Below, piece by piece: positions 20,376 to 28,883 of a stretch of 64,000 nucleotides of DNA. The translations under genes and the position numbers were made by a program. Each line of letters begins with the position of its first letter. Position 1 is the first letter of the stretch. Source of the DNA: Paraglaciecola sp. T6c (lineage in GTDB: Bacteria; Pseudomonadota; Gammaproteobacteria; Enterobacterales; Alteromonadaceae); contig NC_008228.1 in NCBI RefSeq assembly GCF_000014225.1, forward strand, positions 682,001-746,000, written 5' to 3'. The notes beneath the pieces are model-generated. The model did no database searches. It saw only the letters and a list, made by a program, of their open reading frames with translations, and was not told where the DNA came from.

Positions 20376-20400
20376 AAAAGCCGGTTCGCCGGCTTTTTTT
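20376..20400 (+). terminator. Intrinsic terminator of fklB
   Basis: AAAAGCCGG (20376-20384) and CCGGCTTTT (20389-20397) enclose a TTCG tetraloop, with a T run to 20400. It lies 17 nt after the stop codon. Confidence 0.93.
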
Positions 20401-20555
20401 ATGCCTGATGACCGCACAGCGATAGAAAGCGTGGCACAAGTGGCACAAAGGGCACGAAAAAATGAGTGTTTAACAAACTGTTAAAACACCTAGTTGGTTT
20501 TTGCTGGTAAAATAGCCGGATATTAAGGGTGTTCTTGGATAATAGAGGAAAATGA

Positions 20556-22121
20556 ATGATTGATATAACTGGCGATCGTGGCAGCAATGTCAAAAACGAT
20601 GTGCTGTCGGGTATCACGGTTGCATTAGCGCTAGTGCCAGAAGCGGTTGCGTTTGCATTCGTAGCAGGTGTTGAGCCAATGGTCGGCTTGTATGCTGCTT
20701 TTATGATGGGCTTGATTACGTCTGCAATTGGCGGGCGACCAGGTATGATTTCTGGTGCCACAGGCGCTATGGCTGTAGTCATGGTAGCGTTGGTTGCTCA
20801 GCATGGCGTGCAATATTTGTTTGCTGCTGTGTTATTGGCCGGCCTACTGCAAATCTTGGCCGGGGTGTTTAAACTGGGTAAGTTTATACGACTGGTCCCT
20901 TACCCCGTTATGCTCGGATTTGTAAATGGCTTGGCTATCGTGATTTTCTTGGCGCAGCTTGGTCAATTTAAGGTCACCAACGCATTGGGTGAATTGGAAT
21001 GGATGCAGGGTAGTGCGCTGTACTACATGCTGGGTCTAGTTGGCTTAACCATGGCAATTATTTTCCTGTTACCTAAGTTAACCAAAGCAGTTCCTGCATC
21101 TTTAGTCGCTATTGTCACCGTAACGCTTTTAGTGCATGGCTTAGATTTAGAAGCACGCACTGTTATCGATTTTGTGCGCGATATGTTGCCTGAAGAGCAA
21201 AAAGCCACCGCGACGTTAGCAGGTGAGCTACCTAGTTTTGCTATTCCTATGGTGCCGTTTAACCTTCAAACTTTATATATCATTTTACCTACATCCGTGA
21301 TTCTGGCGTTAGTTGGTTTGATTGAATCGTTGTTAACGTTGTCACTCATCGATGAAATGACCGATACCCGTGGAAGCGGCAATCGTGAATGTGTTGGCCA
21401 AGGTGTGGCAAACACAGTTAACGGTGTCTTCGGTGGTATGGGCGGGTGCGCCATGATTGGCCAAAGTATGATTAATATCAACTCTGGCGGTCGCGGTCGT
21501 TTATCTGGCATCACAGCGGCGTTAGTACTTCTTGGCTTCATTCTTTTCGCTGCTCCTTTGATTGAAATGATCCCGCTGGCAGCCCTTGTCGGTGTTATGT
21601 TTATCGTGGTTATCGGTACGTTTGAGTGGGCCTCTTTCCGTATTATTCGCGGTGTAAATAAAGAAGATGCATTTGTACTATTTCTGGTGACGGCAGTTAC
21701 TGTTATCGCTGATTTGGCTATTGCGGTAGTGGTTGGCGTAATAGTGTCGGCACTGGTGTTTGCATGGAAACACGCTAAGCACATTTCTGCCAAGACGCAT
21801 ACTGACGAAGATGGATGGAAAGTATATGAGCTACAAGGGCCGCTGTTCTTTGGCTCTGTTTCTTACTTTAAAGACTTGTTCGACCCACAAAATGACCCGC
21901 AAGATGTGGTGATTGATTTTAATGACTCTCGTGTTTGGGATTCGTCAGGAGTAGATGCAATTGACTCTTTGGCTGACAAATATCAGCTACAGGGTAAGAA
22001 GCTTCATATTAGGCACATCTCAGCAGAATGCCGCGCTTTAATGAGCAAGGCTCAAGGCTATGTTGAAATGAACCTGAATGAAGACCCACGTTATAAAATT
22101 GCTACTGACAAATTAGGTTAA
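20556..22121 (+). CDS. SulP family anion transporter with STAS domain
   Basis: This is an inner-membrane SulP (SLC26) transporter of 521 aa. About 400 residues of hydrophobic helices include [21 protein letters not shown] and [17 protein letters not shown], both typical of the family core. A C-terminal cytoplasmic STAS domain (about 410-515) contains [17 protein letters not shown]. SulP members carry sulfate, bicarbonate, dicarboxylates or other anions; the substrate cannot be told here. Bicarbonate is a fair guess because ppc is nearby, but that is weak evidence. AGAGGAA precedes the ATG at 20556. The gene has its own terminator. Confidence 0.9.
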   Translation: MIDITGDRGSNVKNDVLSGITVALALVPEAVAFAFVAGVEPMVGLYAAFMMGLITSAIGGRPGMISGATGAMAVVMVALVAQHGVQYLFAAVLLAGLLQILAGVFKLGKFIRLVPYPVMLGFVNGLAIVIFLAQLGQFKVTNALGELEWMQGSALYYMLGLVGLTMAIIFLLPKLTKAVPASLVAIVTVTLLVHGLDLEARTVIDFVRDMLPEEQKATATLAGELPSFAIPMVPFNLQTLYIILPTSVILALVGLIESLLTLSLIDEMTDTRGSGNRECVGQGVANTVNGVFGGMGGCAMIGQSMININSGGRGRLSGITAALVLLGFILFAAPLIEMIPLAALVGVMFIVVIGTFEWASFRIIRGVNKEDAFVLFLVTAVTVIADLAIAVVVGVIVSALVFAWKHAKHISAKTHTDEDGWKVYELQGPLFFGSVSYFKDLFDPQNDPQDVVIDFNDSRVWDSSGVDAIDSLADKYQLQGKKLHIRHISAECRALMSKAQGYVEMNLNEDPRYKIATDKLG

Positions 22122-22151
22122 TCCTAGTCAATATTTGCCAAGCGTAAAATT

Positions 22152-22189
22152 AAAAAAACCGCTGAAGGGTCACTTCAGCGGTTTTTTTT
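22152..22189. terminator. Bidirectional terminator
   Basis: AAAAAAACCGCTGAAG and CTTCAGCGGTTTTTTTT form a 16-bp perfect stem with a 5-nt loop. A and T runs on both sides let it end the SulP gene on the plus strand and the small DUF3545 gene on the minus strand. Confidence 0.93.
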
Positions 22190-22195
22190 AAGAGA

Positions 22196-22366
22196 TTAGA
22201 ACATCTCTAATTCGTCGGCTTGGGTCATACCTAGCTCACGCAATTCTTGCCGTAGTTTATAGCGGTCGTGAATTGCTTCAATCTCTCTCCACTTTCTTTT
22301 TGTTGTTTTCGTTTTATTCGGGCGGGATTCGGTATCAATTACAGTTAATAATTCAGATGTATCCAT
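22196..22366 (-). CDS. DUF3545 family small protein
   Basis: This is a small, highly charged protein of 56 aa with the segment RPNKTKTTKRKWREIEAIHD followed by KLRQELREL. The pattern matches the DUF3545 family found in Shewanella, Vibrio and relatives. The function is unknown. A longer in-frame start exists upstream, but the ATG at 22366 is preferred because GGAG (22373-22376 on the minus strand) is well placed before it. It is a single gene sharing a bidirectional terminator with the SulP gene. The family assignment comes from memory of its signature. Confidence 0.78.
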   Translation of the reverse strand: MDTSELLTVIDTESRPNKTKTTKRKWREIEAIHDRYKLRQELRELGMTQADELEMF

Positions 22367-22744
22367 TGAGATCTCCATTATTACATAATGTATAGCATTG
22401 AAATCTTTGAGCTTTCCATTCGAACTCAAATGAAAATTTCAAATAATATTTACCATAGGAGTGGGTAAAATAGAATACATTTCTTAACTTTATATTAACG
22501 TTTGGTGAAGTTTTTTTGACACTGATAGCCCTAAGAGCGAGCAAAGTGGCGGCGTTTAGGCTATTTCTGTCTATTTTTTAAGCGCGAGACGATAAATGCG
22601 CTAAAAACCAAGAATGCTCAATTTTCGACCTTATTGTGGCTTTTGTGCATTCTACGCGTACATTTTTTATCCTTACCTTCTTTGTTCTAAAGTAATTGCG
22701 TAATTAAGCGGACCTTACCTCTTGATTAATAATCCAAAGTTGCC
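22367..22744. other. Intergenic region between DUF3545 gene and KefB-like gene
   Basis: The gap is 378 bp of AT-rich DNA. It must hold the promoters of two divergent genes. I see no repeat, RNA gene or convincing operator. A lone TTGACA (about 22516) has no acceptable -10 at the right distance. Confidence 0.5.
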
Positions 22745-24373
22745 ATGCTACGGGCAAAAGAACCTATCGTAGTAGTGCATATGGAATTAATGTGGCTTTT
22801 GTTCGCCTTTGTCGGCGGTTTGAGTATGAAACAATTGGGCTTACCGCCATTGATTGGCTTTCTTAGCGCGGGTTTTTTGCTTAATTACTTTGGCTTCGAA
22901 AGCTCTGAAAATCTGCAGGCTTTGGCGGATTTAGGCATTACACTGATGTTGTTCACCATCGGTCTCAAATTAAATGTGCGCGATTTACTTAAACCCGAGG
23001 TATGGGTTGCCAGTGCCCAGCATATGGTGATTTGGGTACTATTGGTCACTGGTGTCATATATGGCGTGACATATTTAGGGTTATCGTATTTCGCTGACAT
23101 GACGCTCCAACAAGCGGCTCTTCTCGCTTTTGCCCTGAGCTTTTCAAGCACAGTTTGCGTGGTCAAAATTCTCGAAGAAAGCGGGGAAATAAAAACGCGT
23201 CACGGCAAAATCGCTATCGGTGTTTTGGTTATGCAAGACATCTTCGCTGTGCTGTTTTTGGTATTCGCAGCAGGAAAAGCACCAACACTGTGGGCGTTCG
23301 CGTTATTTGCTTTGTGGTTCGCTCGTCCTTTACTGTACCGCTTAATTAATAGCGCTGGGCATGGTGAATTACTCCCACTCACCGGTTTTCTGTTTGCACT
23401 TGGCGGCTATTACATATTCGATTTAGTCGGTGTGAAAGGGGATTTAGGAGCGTTGATTTTAGGCATGTTAATCGCTCCTCATGCAAAAGCGGCAGAATTA
23501 AATAAATCCCTACTCAGTTTTAAAGACTTGTTTCTTGTGGGATTTTTCTTATCTATAGGCTTGATAGCATTGCCCGATCTTGAAATGGTGATGATTGCAT
23601 TGCTTTTATGTGTGCTGGTGCCGCTTAAGTTTGTACTTTTCTTTGTGACATTTGTGCAATTCAAGTTACGTGCTCGCACGGCTTATCTGTCCGGTTTGGT
23701 GCTCAGTAACTTCAGCGAATTTGGCTTAATTGTAGCTGCGTTGGCCGTTAGTTCTGGTTGGCTTACTCCCCAGTGGTTAGTCATTGTGGCGCTTGCTGTA
23801 TCGTTCTCTTTCGTATTCACCAGCTTGCGTTATAAGTCTGCCCACAGTCAGTACCTAAAATTGAAAGATACCCTGCGCCAATACGAAAGTAACATTCGCC
23901 TGAGAGAAGATATTTATCAGCAACCTGAAGGTGCAAGCGTATTACTGATTGGTATGGGACGAGTAGGCAAAGGAGCGTATGGCGCTTTGCGGCCTTCATT
24001 GGGAGATGAGCTGTGCGGCGTAGATGCAGATCCACAGCGCGTACGAAAACTCCAAGAAGATGGTTTAAAAGTGATTGTAGGTGACGGCGAAGATGCCGAT
24101 ATGTGGGAGAACGTCGATACCACTGATATCAAACTTATTTTACTGGCATTACCGTCTGTTGATGACACCACTCATATCACGCAACAATTACGTGTGGCGA
24201 AGTACCAAGGGAAGATAGCTGCTATTGCCCGATACGACGATGAAGTAGAAAAACTGATGTCTACGGGAACGGATTATGTATTCAACATGTTTACCGAAGC
24301 TGGGGCTGGTTTAGCTGAAGAAAGCTTACGTATGCTAAGCGCTGAAGGTGAATATCAAATAGCCGAGACATAA
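22745..24373 (+). CDS. Monovalent cation:proton antiporter with TrkA-N domain (KefB/KefC-like)
   Basis: This membrane antiporter of the CPA2 family exchanges K+ or Na+ for H+. The 542 aa product has about 12 hydrophobic segments over the first 370 residues, including LADLGITLMLFTIGLKLN and ALSFSSTVCVVKILEE, both CPA2 hallmarks. A cytoplasmic RCK/TrkA-N Rossmann domain follows, with VLLIGMGRVGKGAYG near residue 398 and GDGEDADMWEN. It is shorter than E. coli KefB/KefC (about 600 aa) and lacks an obvious C-terminal extension. No partner gene (KefF/KefG) is adjacent. The start is uncertain: MELMWLLFAF at 22781 is equally plausible, and neither start has a clear ribosome site. Confidence 0.9.
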   Translation: MLRAKEPIVVVHMELMWLLFAFVGGLSMKQLGLPPLIGFLSAGFLLNYFGFESSENLQALADLGITLMLFTIGLKLNVRDLLKPEVWVASAQHMVIWVLLVTGVIYGVTYLGLSYFADMTLQQAALLAFALSFSSTVCVVKILEESGEIKTRHGKIAIGVLVMQDIFAVLFLVFAAGKAPTLWAFALFALWFARPLLYRLINSAGHGELLPLTGFLFALGGYYIFDLVGVKGDLGALILGMLIAPHAKAAELNKSLLSFKDLFLVGFFLSIGLIALPDLEMVMIALLLCVLVPLKFVLFFVTFVQFKLRARTAYLSGLVLSNFSEFGLIVAALAVSSGWLTPQWLVIVALAVSFSFVFTSLRYKSAHSQYLKLKDTLRQYESNIRLREDIYQQPEGASVLLIGMGRVGKGAYGALRPSLGDELCGVDADPQRVRKLQEDGLKVIVGDGEDADMWENVDTTDIKLILLALPSVDDTTHITQQLRVAKYQGKIAAIARYDDEVEKLMSTGTDYVFNMFTEAGAGLAEESLRMLSAEGEYQIAET

Positions 24374-24530
24374 GCCTAATATTACAGCGCAGTGAAGAGC
24401 TGCATTCGTGCAAGGGATGAAGATTAGCACAAATATGCATTCTATTTCGTGATTCAAAGGTAAGTGCGTACTTACTATTGCTAGCATTTTTTGCCTTTAA
24501 AATCGGCACAAAATAAAATGAGGAAGCTCA

Positions 24531-25571
24531 ATGAGATTACTAGGATTATTGATAGCGTTGGTTGTGACGTCTGTATCGGCAATGCCCTCTAATAGTGGCG
24601 CGGTGAAGCCAAGTGCCAATGGTGCTGATAAAACAGTGGATGTTGCTTCTTTGAAATACGACGCCACCTTAAGTGAGTTTCCTTACCCGTATGCCGTTAA
24701 GCACTTCGTGGTTGAGTCTCAAGGGCAATCGTTAGATATGGGCTACATGTATTTACCGAGTGCGGCAAATAAACCTGTGGTGGTATTGATGCATGGTAAA
24801 AATTTTAACGGCGCCTATTGGCAATCTACTGCGGACCATTTGCGCGCGCAAGGGTATGGCGTGTTGATTCCAGATCAAATAGGTTTTGGTAAATCTTCAA
24901 AGCCGGTCGATTATCAATATTCGTTTACGGTATTGGCTAGTCACACAAAAGCCCTAATGGCATCACTGAATATCGAAAAAGGCATCATTCTTGGTCATTC
25001 TATGGGCGGTATGTTGGCCAGCCGCTTCGCATTACTCTACCCAGAAAGCACCTCAAGGTTGCTGTTAGTCAATCCAATTGGATTAGAGAATTACTTGTTG
25101 TATAGCCAATACAAAGATGTCGACTTTTTCTATCAGCAAGAGCAAAAGAAAAGCGCTAACTCCATTCAGGCATACCAGCAGAAAAACTACTACGCGGGGC
25201 AGTGGGATCAGCAGTACGCCAACTTGACCCATTTTATGATTGGTCAAGTGCAAGGGCCTGATAGCGATAGCATTGCAAAGGTTAACGCACTAACCTACGA
25301 CATGATATTTACCCAGCCTGTCATCGAAGAGTTTAAATATATCTCAGTGCCTACTCGCTTGATTATTGGCACACGAGACAGAACGGCTCCCGGGCGAAAC
25401 TGGCAAAAAATAGGCAATACTCATGAGTTAGGGCGTTATGATTTGCTGGGTGAGCAGGTGATAAAGCAATTCAAAGACGCTAAGTTGTATGAGTTAGCTG
25501 ATTTGGGGCATTTGCCACAAATAGAAGATTTTTCGCGTTTTAAAATCGCACTGGATAAAGCGTTACACTAA
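24531..25571 (+). CDS. Secreted alpha/beta hydrolase
   Basis: This alpha/beta-hydrolase-fold enzyme of 346 aa has an N-terminal signal peptide (MRLLGLLIALVVTSVSAMP), so it is probably periplasmic or lipid-associated. The oxyanion segment VVLMHGKNFNG, nucleophile elbow GHSMGG with Ser157, acid region GTRDRTAPG and catalytic His in LGHLPQIEDF are all present in order. The substrate is not predictable; homologues are loosely annotated as haloalkane dehalogenase-like or proline iminopeptidase-like. It is a single gene on the plus strand, convergent with the marC-family gene. AGGAAG precedes the ATG. Confidence 0.88.
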   Translation: MRLLGLLIALVVTSVSAMPSNSGAVKPSANGADKTVDVASLKYDATLSEFPYPYAVKHFVVESQGQSLDMGYMYLPSAANKPVVVLMHGKNFNGAYWQSTADHLRAQGYGVLIPDQIGFGKSSKPVDYQYSFTVLASHTKALMASLNIEKGIILGHSMGGMLASRFALLYPESTSRLLLVNPIGLENYLLYSQYKDVDFFYQQEQKKSANSIQAYQQKNYYAGQWDQQYANLTHFMIGQVQGPDSDSIAKVNALTYDMIFTQPVIEEFKYISVPTRLIIGTRDRTAPGRNWQKIGNTHELGRYDLLGEQVIKQFKDAKLYELADLGHLPQIEDFSRFKIALDKALH

Positions 25572-25599
25572 TACCATTCTCGCTAATCACATCAACCCT

Positions 25600-25621
25600 A
25601 CTGGCTTTAACGTCAGCCAGT
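25600..25621. terminator. Hairpin between convergent genes
   Basis: ACTGGCT (25600-25606) and AGCCAGT (25615-25621) form a 7-bp stem with an 8-nt loop between two converging genes. There is no T run on either side, so termination would be weak. Confidence 0.4.
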
Positions 25622-25628
25622 GTCAAGG

Positions 25629-26255
25629 TCAGCCTGAGATAGCTGAAAACGTGATAGCTGCATTTAATCCTGCAACTAACATCTGTACACCAATTACCGC
25701 TAATATGAGCCCCATTAAACGAGTGATAATATCCACACCGCTTTCACCAACAGCATTGAGTATCTTTGAACTGTAAATAAAGCAAAAGAAGGTAATAAGA
25801 CTCAGTGCAGAAAAAGCGAGCAGGGTAATGATAATTTCCATCCATCCGCCTGCAGCAGAATAATTCATTGCAGTAGCAATAGTCCCCGGACCTGCTAGAA
25901 GTGGCACCGCAAGAGGCGACACGGTTATATCAGTATCGGTAGTTTCATCGGCAGTGTGTAATTTCGAATTAGATCCCTGAAGCATTTGATAGCCTATCAA
26001 AAACACCAGTATGCCCCCTGTAATGCGAAGTGCCGAAAGCGTAATACCGAATAAATGAAAAATAGATTTTCCTAACACGGCGAACATGACAATAACAAAA
26101 AAGGAGATGAGTAAGGATTTTGCGGCAATTCTGCTTTGTTCGACTTTGTTTTTGTCCCCGGCTAAGCCAAAGAACACCGCTGTGTTGGCGATTGGATTCA
26201 TAATGGCGAAAAAGGCCATAAAAACGGACAGCGCATGCTCTATTAATGGATTCAT
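25629..26255 (-). CDS. MarC family membrane protein
   Basis: This is an integral membrane protein of the MarC (UPF0056) family, 208 aa with six predicted helices. Recognisable pieces are FFAIMNPIANTAVFF near the start, the ITGGILVFLIGYQML segment and SPLAVPLLAGPGTIATAM in the middle. The E. coli relatives are MarC, YhgN and YchE. The transport function is unproven, and the old link to antibiotic resistance was not upheld. It is a single gene. Confidence 0.92.
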   Translation of the reverse strand: MNPLIEHALSVFMAFFAIMNPIANTAVFFGLAGDKNKVEQSRIAAKSLLISFFVIVMFAVLGKSIFHLFGITLSALRITGGILVFLIGYQMLQGSNSKLHTADETTDTDITVSPLAVPLLAGPGTIATAMNYSAAGGWMEIIITLLAFSALSLITFFCFIYSSKILNAVGESGVDIITRLMGLILAVIGVQMLVAGLNAAITFSAISG

Positions 26256-26403
26256 TGTGTCTTAATTGTCCTTAATTTTTAGTTCAGGGATTATATCTTT
26301 ATTCCATGAAAGACACTAATAATGGCCCCTTCGCCGTTGGTTGCGTTTATTCGTTGAGTGATTTAGCGAAACAAAATACAGGGCTAAGCTACCACGAGAA
26401 AAG

Positions 26404-26418
26404 TGGCGCATTGCGCCA
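26404..26418. other. Small GC-rich hairpin upstream of the UPF0149 gene
   Basis: TGGCGC (26404-26409) pairs with GCGCCA (26413-26418) around ATT. It closely resembles the inner stem of the repeat units downstream of tuf, but the rest of that unit is absent. It lies about 50 nt upstream of the next start codon. Confidence 0.4.
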
Positions 26419-26469
26419 GGTAAGCGAATTACGGATAATCCAATTAATTAATCAAGTGGCAGCGCAACC

Positions 26470-27135
26470 ATGACTATTACTTTTGTAAGAGAACAAGAAC
26501 TCAAAGCACTCTGTCAAGGCGATGCTTTATCGCATGCCTTGTTTTCAGTAGATTATTTAAATGGGCTAGTTTTTGCGGTGGCGTCAGCACCTGAAATCCC
26601 GATGCCAGAGGTGTGGTTACCGTGGATTTTCAAAGAGCATGGGCAATTGCCTGACACTGAAACGGCGGATAAATTGACTGATATCTTAATGGGTTTGCTA
26701 CAGCATCAATTGAGATTGATGCGTGATGATCAGGTGCGCTTAGACGACCAGTTTGAATTGCCACCAGGCGCGCAAAAAATTAACTCCGAGCAGCTGGCGT
26801 TATCTCGCTGGTGCAATGGGGTGCTAGCGGGTCACAGTCGACTTGAAAAAGTATGGAATAACGCATGGCAAAAAATGCACAACAAAAACCCCAATGCCAT
26901 GCCTTCAGCCACTAAGGATTTGTCTCATTGCTTAACCATGTTTAGCACCTTCGCTGATTTGCCTTTGGCGTTTGAACAAGCGAAGGTACGTAATAATGAC
27001 CAACAATTTGTTTCTCAACTACCGAGGCTATTTTTATCATTGCCCTCAGCGTTACAGACTTATGTGAAATTGTCAGGAACGCTGGTGGAATACCTACCTA
27101 ACCAGTTTGAAACCTTCAGCCCACCTAGCAACTAG
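26470..27135 (+). CDS. UPF0149 (YgfB/YecA) family protein
   Basis: The 221 aa cytoplasmic protein is related to the UPF0149/YecA-like family. The N-terminal helical region has HALFSVDYLNGLVFAVASAPEI with a later SRWCNGVLAGH, the typical family spacing. It lacks the C-terminal SEC-C zinc motif that some YecA proteins have. Function is unknown; the E. coli relative YgfB is poorly described. It is a single gene facing the DUF2750 gene, whose end is 10 nt away. Confidence 0.8.
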   Translation: MTITFVREQELKALCQGDALSHALFSVDYLNGLVFAVASAPEIPMPEVWLPWIFKEHGQLPDTETADKLTDILMGLLQHQLRLMRDDQVRLDDQFELPPGAQKINSEQLALSRWCNGVLAGHSRLEKVWNNAWQKMHNKNPNAMPSATKDLSHCLTMFSTFADLPLAFEQAKVRNNDQQFVSQLPRLFLSLPSALQTYVKLSGTLVEYLPNQFETFSPPSN

Positions 27136-27145
27136 CTTTGCTACT

Positions 27146-27532
27146 TTATTTTCTGGCCTGTTGCTTTAGTTCATAATCCAACTCTTGAGGTGAAATAATT
27201 AAACCTTCTTCATCTTGATTGGGAAACACCGCAATAAATACATCGTCTTCTTCTAAACCTGAGGTCCAACTGGCGTACCATTTTTCTAAGCTTATGGCTT
27301 TAGCTTCGCAGTCTTGCCATTCTCCAGTCGCCCAAGACTGAGCAAACTCTTTATTCGGCCACACAGGTGCACAGTCTTCATCTTCGGTGTTGAGCATGAC
27401 GCAACCATCTTCATCCGTGAGGATCCAAATCTGTTTTTGCTTTACGACTTCTTTTACCAAATACCTTAGGCGCTCCTCTGGCGTGAATCGTTCAATGCTG
27501 GCTATGCTGTCTTGGTCGAGGGCTTGAGTCAT
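27146..27532 (-). CDS. DUF2750 domain protein
   Basis: This is a small acidic protein of 128 aa. The core IWILTDEDGCVMLNTEDEDCAP, with VWPNKEFAQSWATGEW just after, is the pattern of DUF2750. The family has no established function and is common in gammaproteobacteria. No signal peptide or membrane segment is seen. It is transcribed alone toward the UPF0149 gene. Confidence 0.8.
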   Translation of the reverse strand: MTQALDQDSIASIERFTPEERLRYLVKEVVKQKQIWILTDEDGCVMLNTEDEDCAPVWPNKEFAQSWATGEWQDCEAKAISLEKWYASWTSGLEEDDVFIAVFPNQDEEGLIISPQELDYELKQQARK

Positions 27533-27634
27533 AAGGGGATACCTTTTTATTGAAAATAATGCGTGATCTTAACCGATGGCTAGCACGAGACCAAAGGCTT
27601 TCTAACACAAGTCGTTTTGGGGCCGTAATTCATA

Positions 27635-28612
27635 TTAGGAGGCAGCCAAACAACACAAATCCCGCCCTGCAGATTTAGCTTGGTACATAGCAGTATCTGC
27701 TCTGCCAAGCCATTCAAACTCTGTCTCATCAAACTGATACTCAGCAATACCGGTAGATACAGTAATGTGCAGGCCTTGTTCGAACGGAAAGTCATTGACG
27801 GCTTGACGGATACTTTCCCCAAGGGTAATGGCTTGCTCTAAGCTACCGTCAGTGAGTACGACGAACTCTTCGCCCCCGAAGCGGTACAAGTGCTGTTCGC
27901 TGGTGAGCATATGTTCTATCAGCGCTGATGTCTGTGCCAGCACCCCATCACCGCATGCATGGCCCAATTGATCATTTATTTTTTTAAACTCGTCTAAGTC
28001 GATTAATAGCAAACAGGCTTTAATCTTTTGGGGCTGCTGGCGTTGTTCTTTAACGATGTCAATTAGCTTCTCTTCCATTGCTCTACGGTTGCCTGCTCCT
28101 GTAAGGGGGTCCTTATAGGACAATATCTGTAATTGGGCTTGCTGAAAACGCATACGATCTGAAAAGGCATAGCTGAAGAAAAAGGTCACTAAGGTAGAAA
28201 AGTAATAGCGCACATTGTCTAGCAAGGTCATATCTGCGTGTAACAAATAGCCAATGAAGCCAACGTTTACCGCACACAAAACCGCTGCTAGTTGGGGGGG
28301 CAGAATAAAGAACAAGCAAATAATAGCGGGGTAAACCCAGACAATTTGCTCCGCACCTTTGAGCCAAATAGTACCCGAGGCGATCGCAAGGCAGATAATA
28401 GACAACACCCATCTAGCAAATAGTGTGCGCCGAGTAAAATACACATAAGCTAACAGTCCAGTCGTTGAGGCAACAGCTATAAAATCTAATAATGCAATGT
28501 ACCAATCTTGGTTGATAATACGAATAACGAGAAAGGGGAGAATACACAGCGCTGCAGCGGCACTAATTGACATGATAATCTGCTCTTCAAAGGAGCGCTT
28601 TTGGTATTTCAT
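27635..28612 (-). CDS. Membrane-bound diguanylate cyclase
   Basis: This predicted enzyme makes cyclic di-GMP from two GTP. In the 325 aa product, about six hydrophobic segments occupy residues 1-165, with no recognised soluble sensor. The GGDEF domain follows, starting at YKDPLTGAGNRRAME. The signature is GGEEF in RFGGEEFVVL, an active form. The five-residue-upstream RxxD inhibition site is absent (the sequence there is SEQHLYR), so product feedback of the usual kind is not expected. It is a single gene. Confidence 0.92.
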   Translation of the reverse strand: MKYQKRSFEEQIIMSISAAAALCILPFLVIRIINQDWYIALLDFIAVASTTGLLAYVYFTRRTLFARWVLSIICLAIASGTIWLKGAEQIVWVYPAIICLFFILPPQLAAVLCAVNVGFIGYLLHADMTLLDNVRYYFSTLVTFFFSYAFSDRMRFQQAQLQILSYKDPLTGAGNRRAMEEKLIDIVKEQRQQPQKIKACLLLIDLDEFKKINDQLGHACGDGVLAQTSALIEHMLTSEQHLYRFGGEEFVVLTDGSLEQAITLGESIRQAVNDFPFEQGLHITVSTGIAEYQFDETEFEWLGRADTAMYQAKSAGRDLCCLAAS

Positions 28613-28883
28613 TGCGTTCTAGACTTCCTTCAAAGCGATTTATTCAACGTAACGCTATAGACCTATACTAATGGCGTTCCTGTTTTTTACCACTAAAAGT
28701 GCGTTAATTTTCAATCGTTTCAGTACTGAGCGTGAGCGAAATATGGCTTATTTAACAATTTAGTAACGTTTTCGTGCCGTTTAGGCCTGCCTGTTGAAAT
28801 TATATTTGGTTTAATCGTTTTATTTTCGACTTAAATTTGGAGTATGATTTTTTTTTGAAATATAAACTGGCTAAGGCAATGTT

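Noticed and set aside
20556-22121. Calling the SulP transporter a bicarbonate importer serving PEP carboxylase
   Set aside because: ppc is nearby but not in the same operon, and SulP substrates cannot be read from sequence. It is kept only as a weak suggestion.
22500-22560. TTGACA promoter in the DUF3545/KefB-like gap
   Set aside because: No -10-like hexamer lies 15-19 bases downstream.
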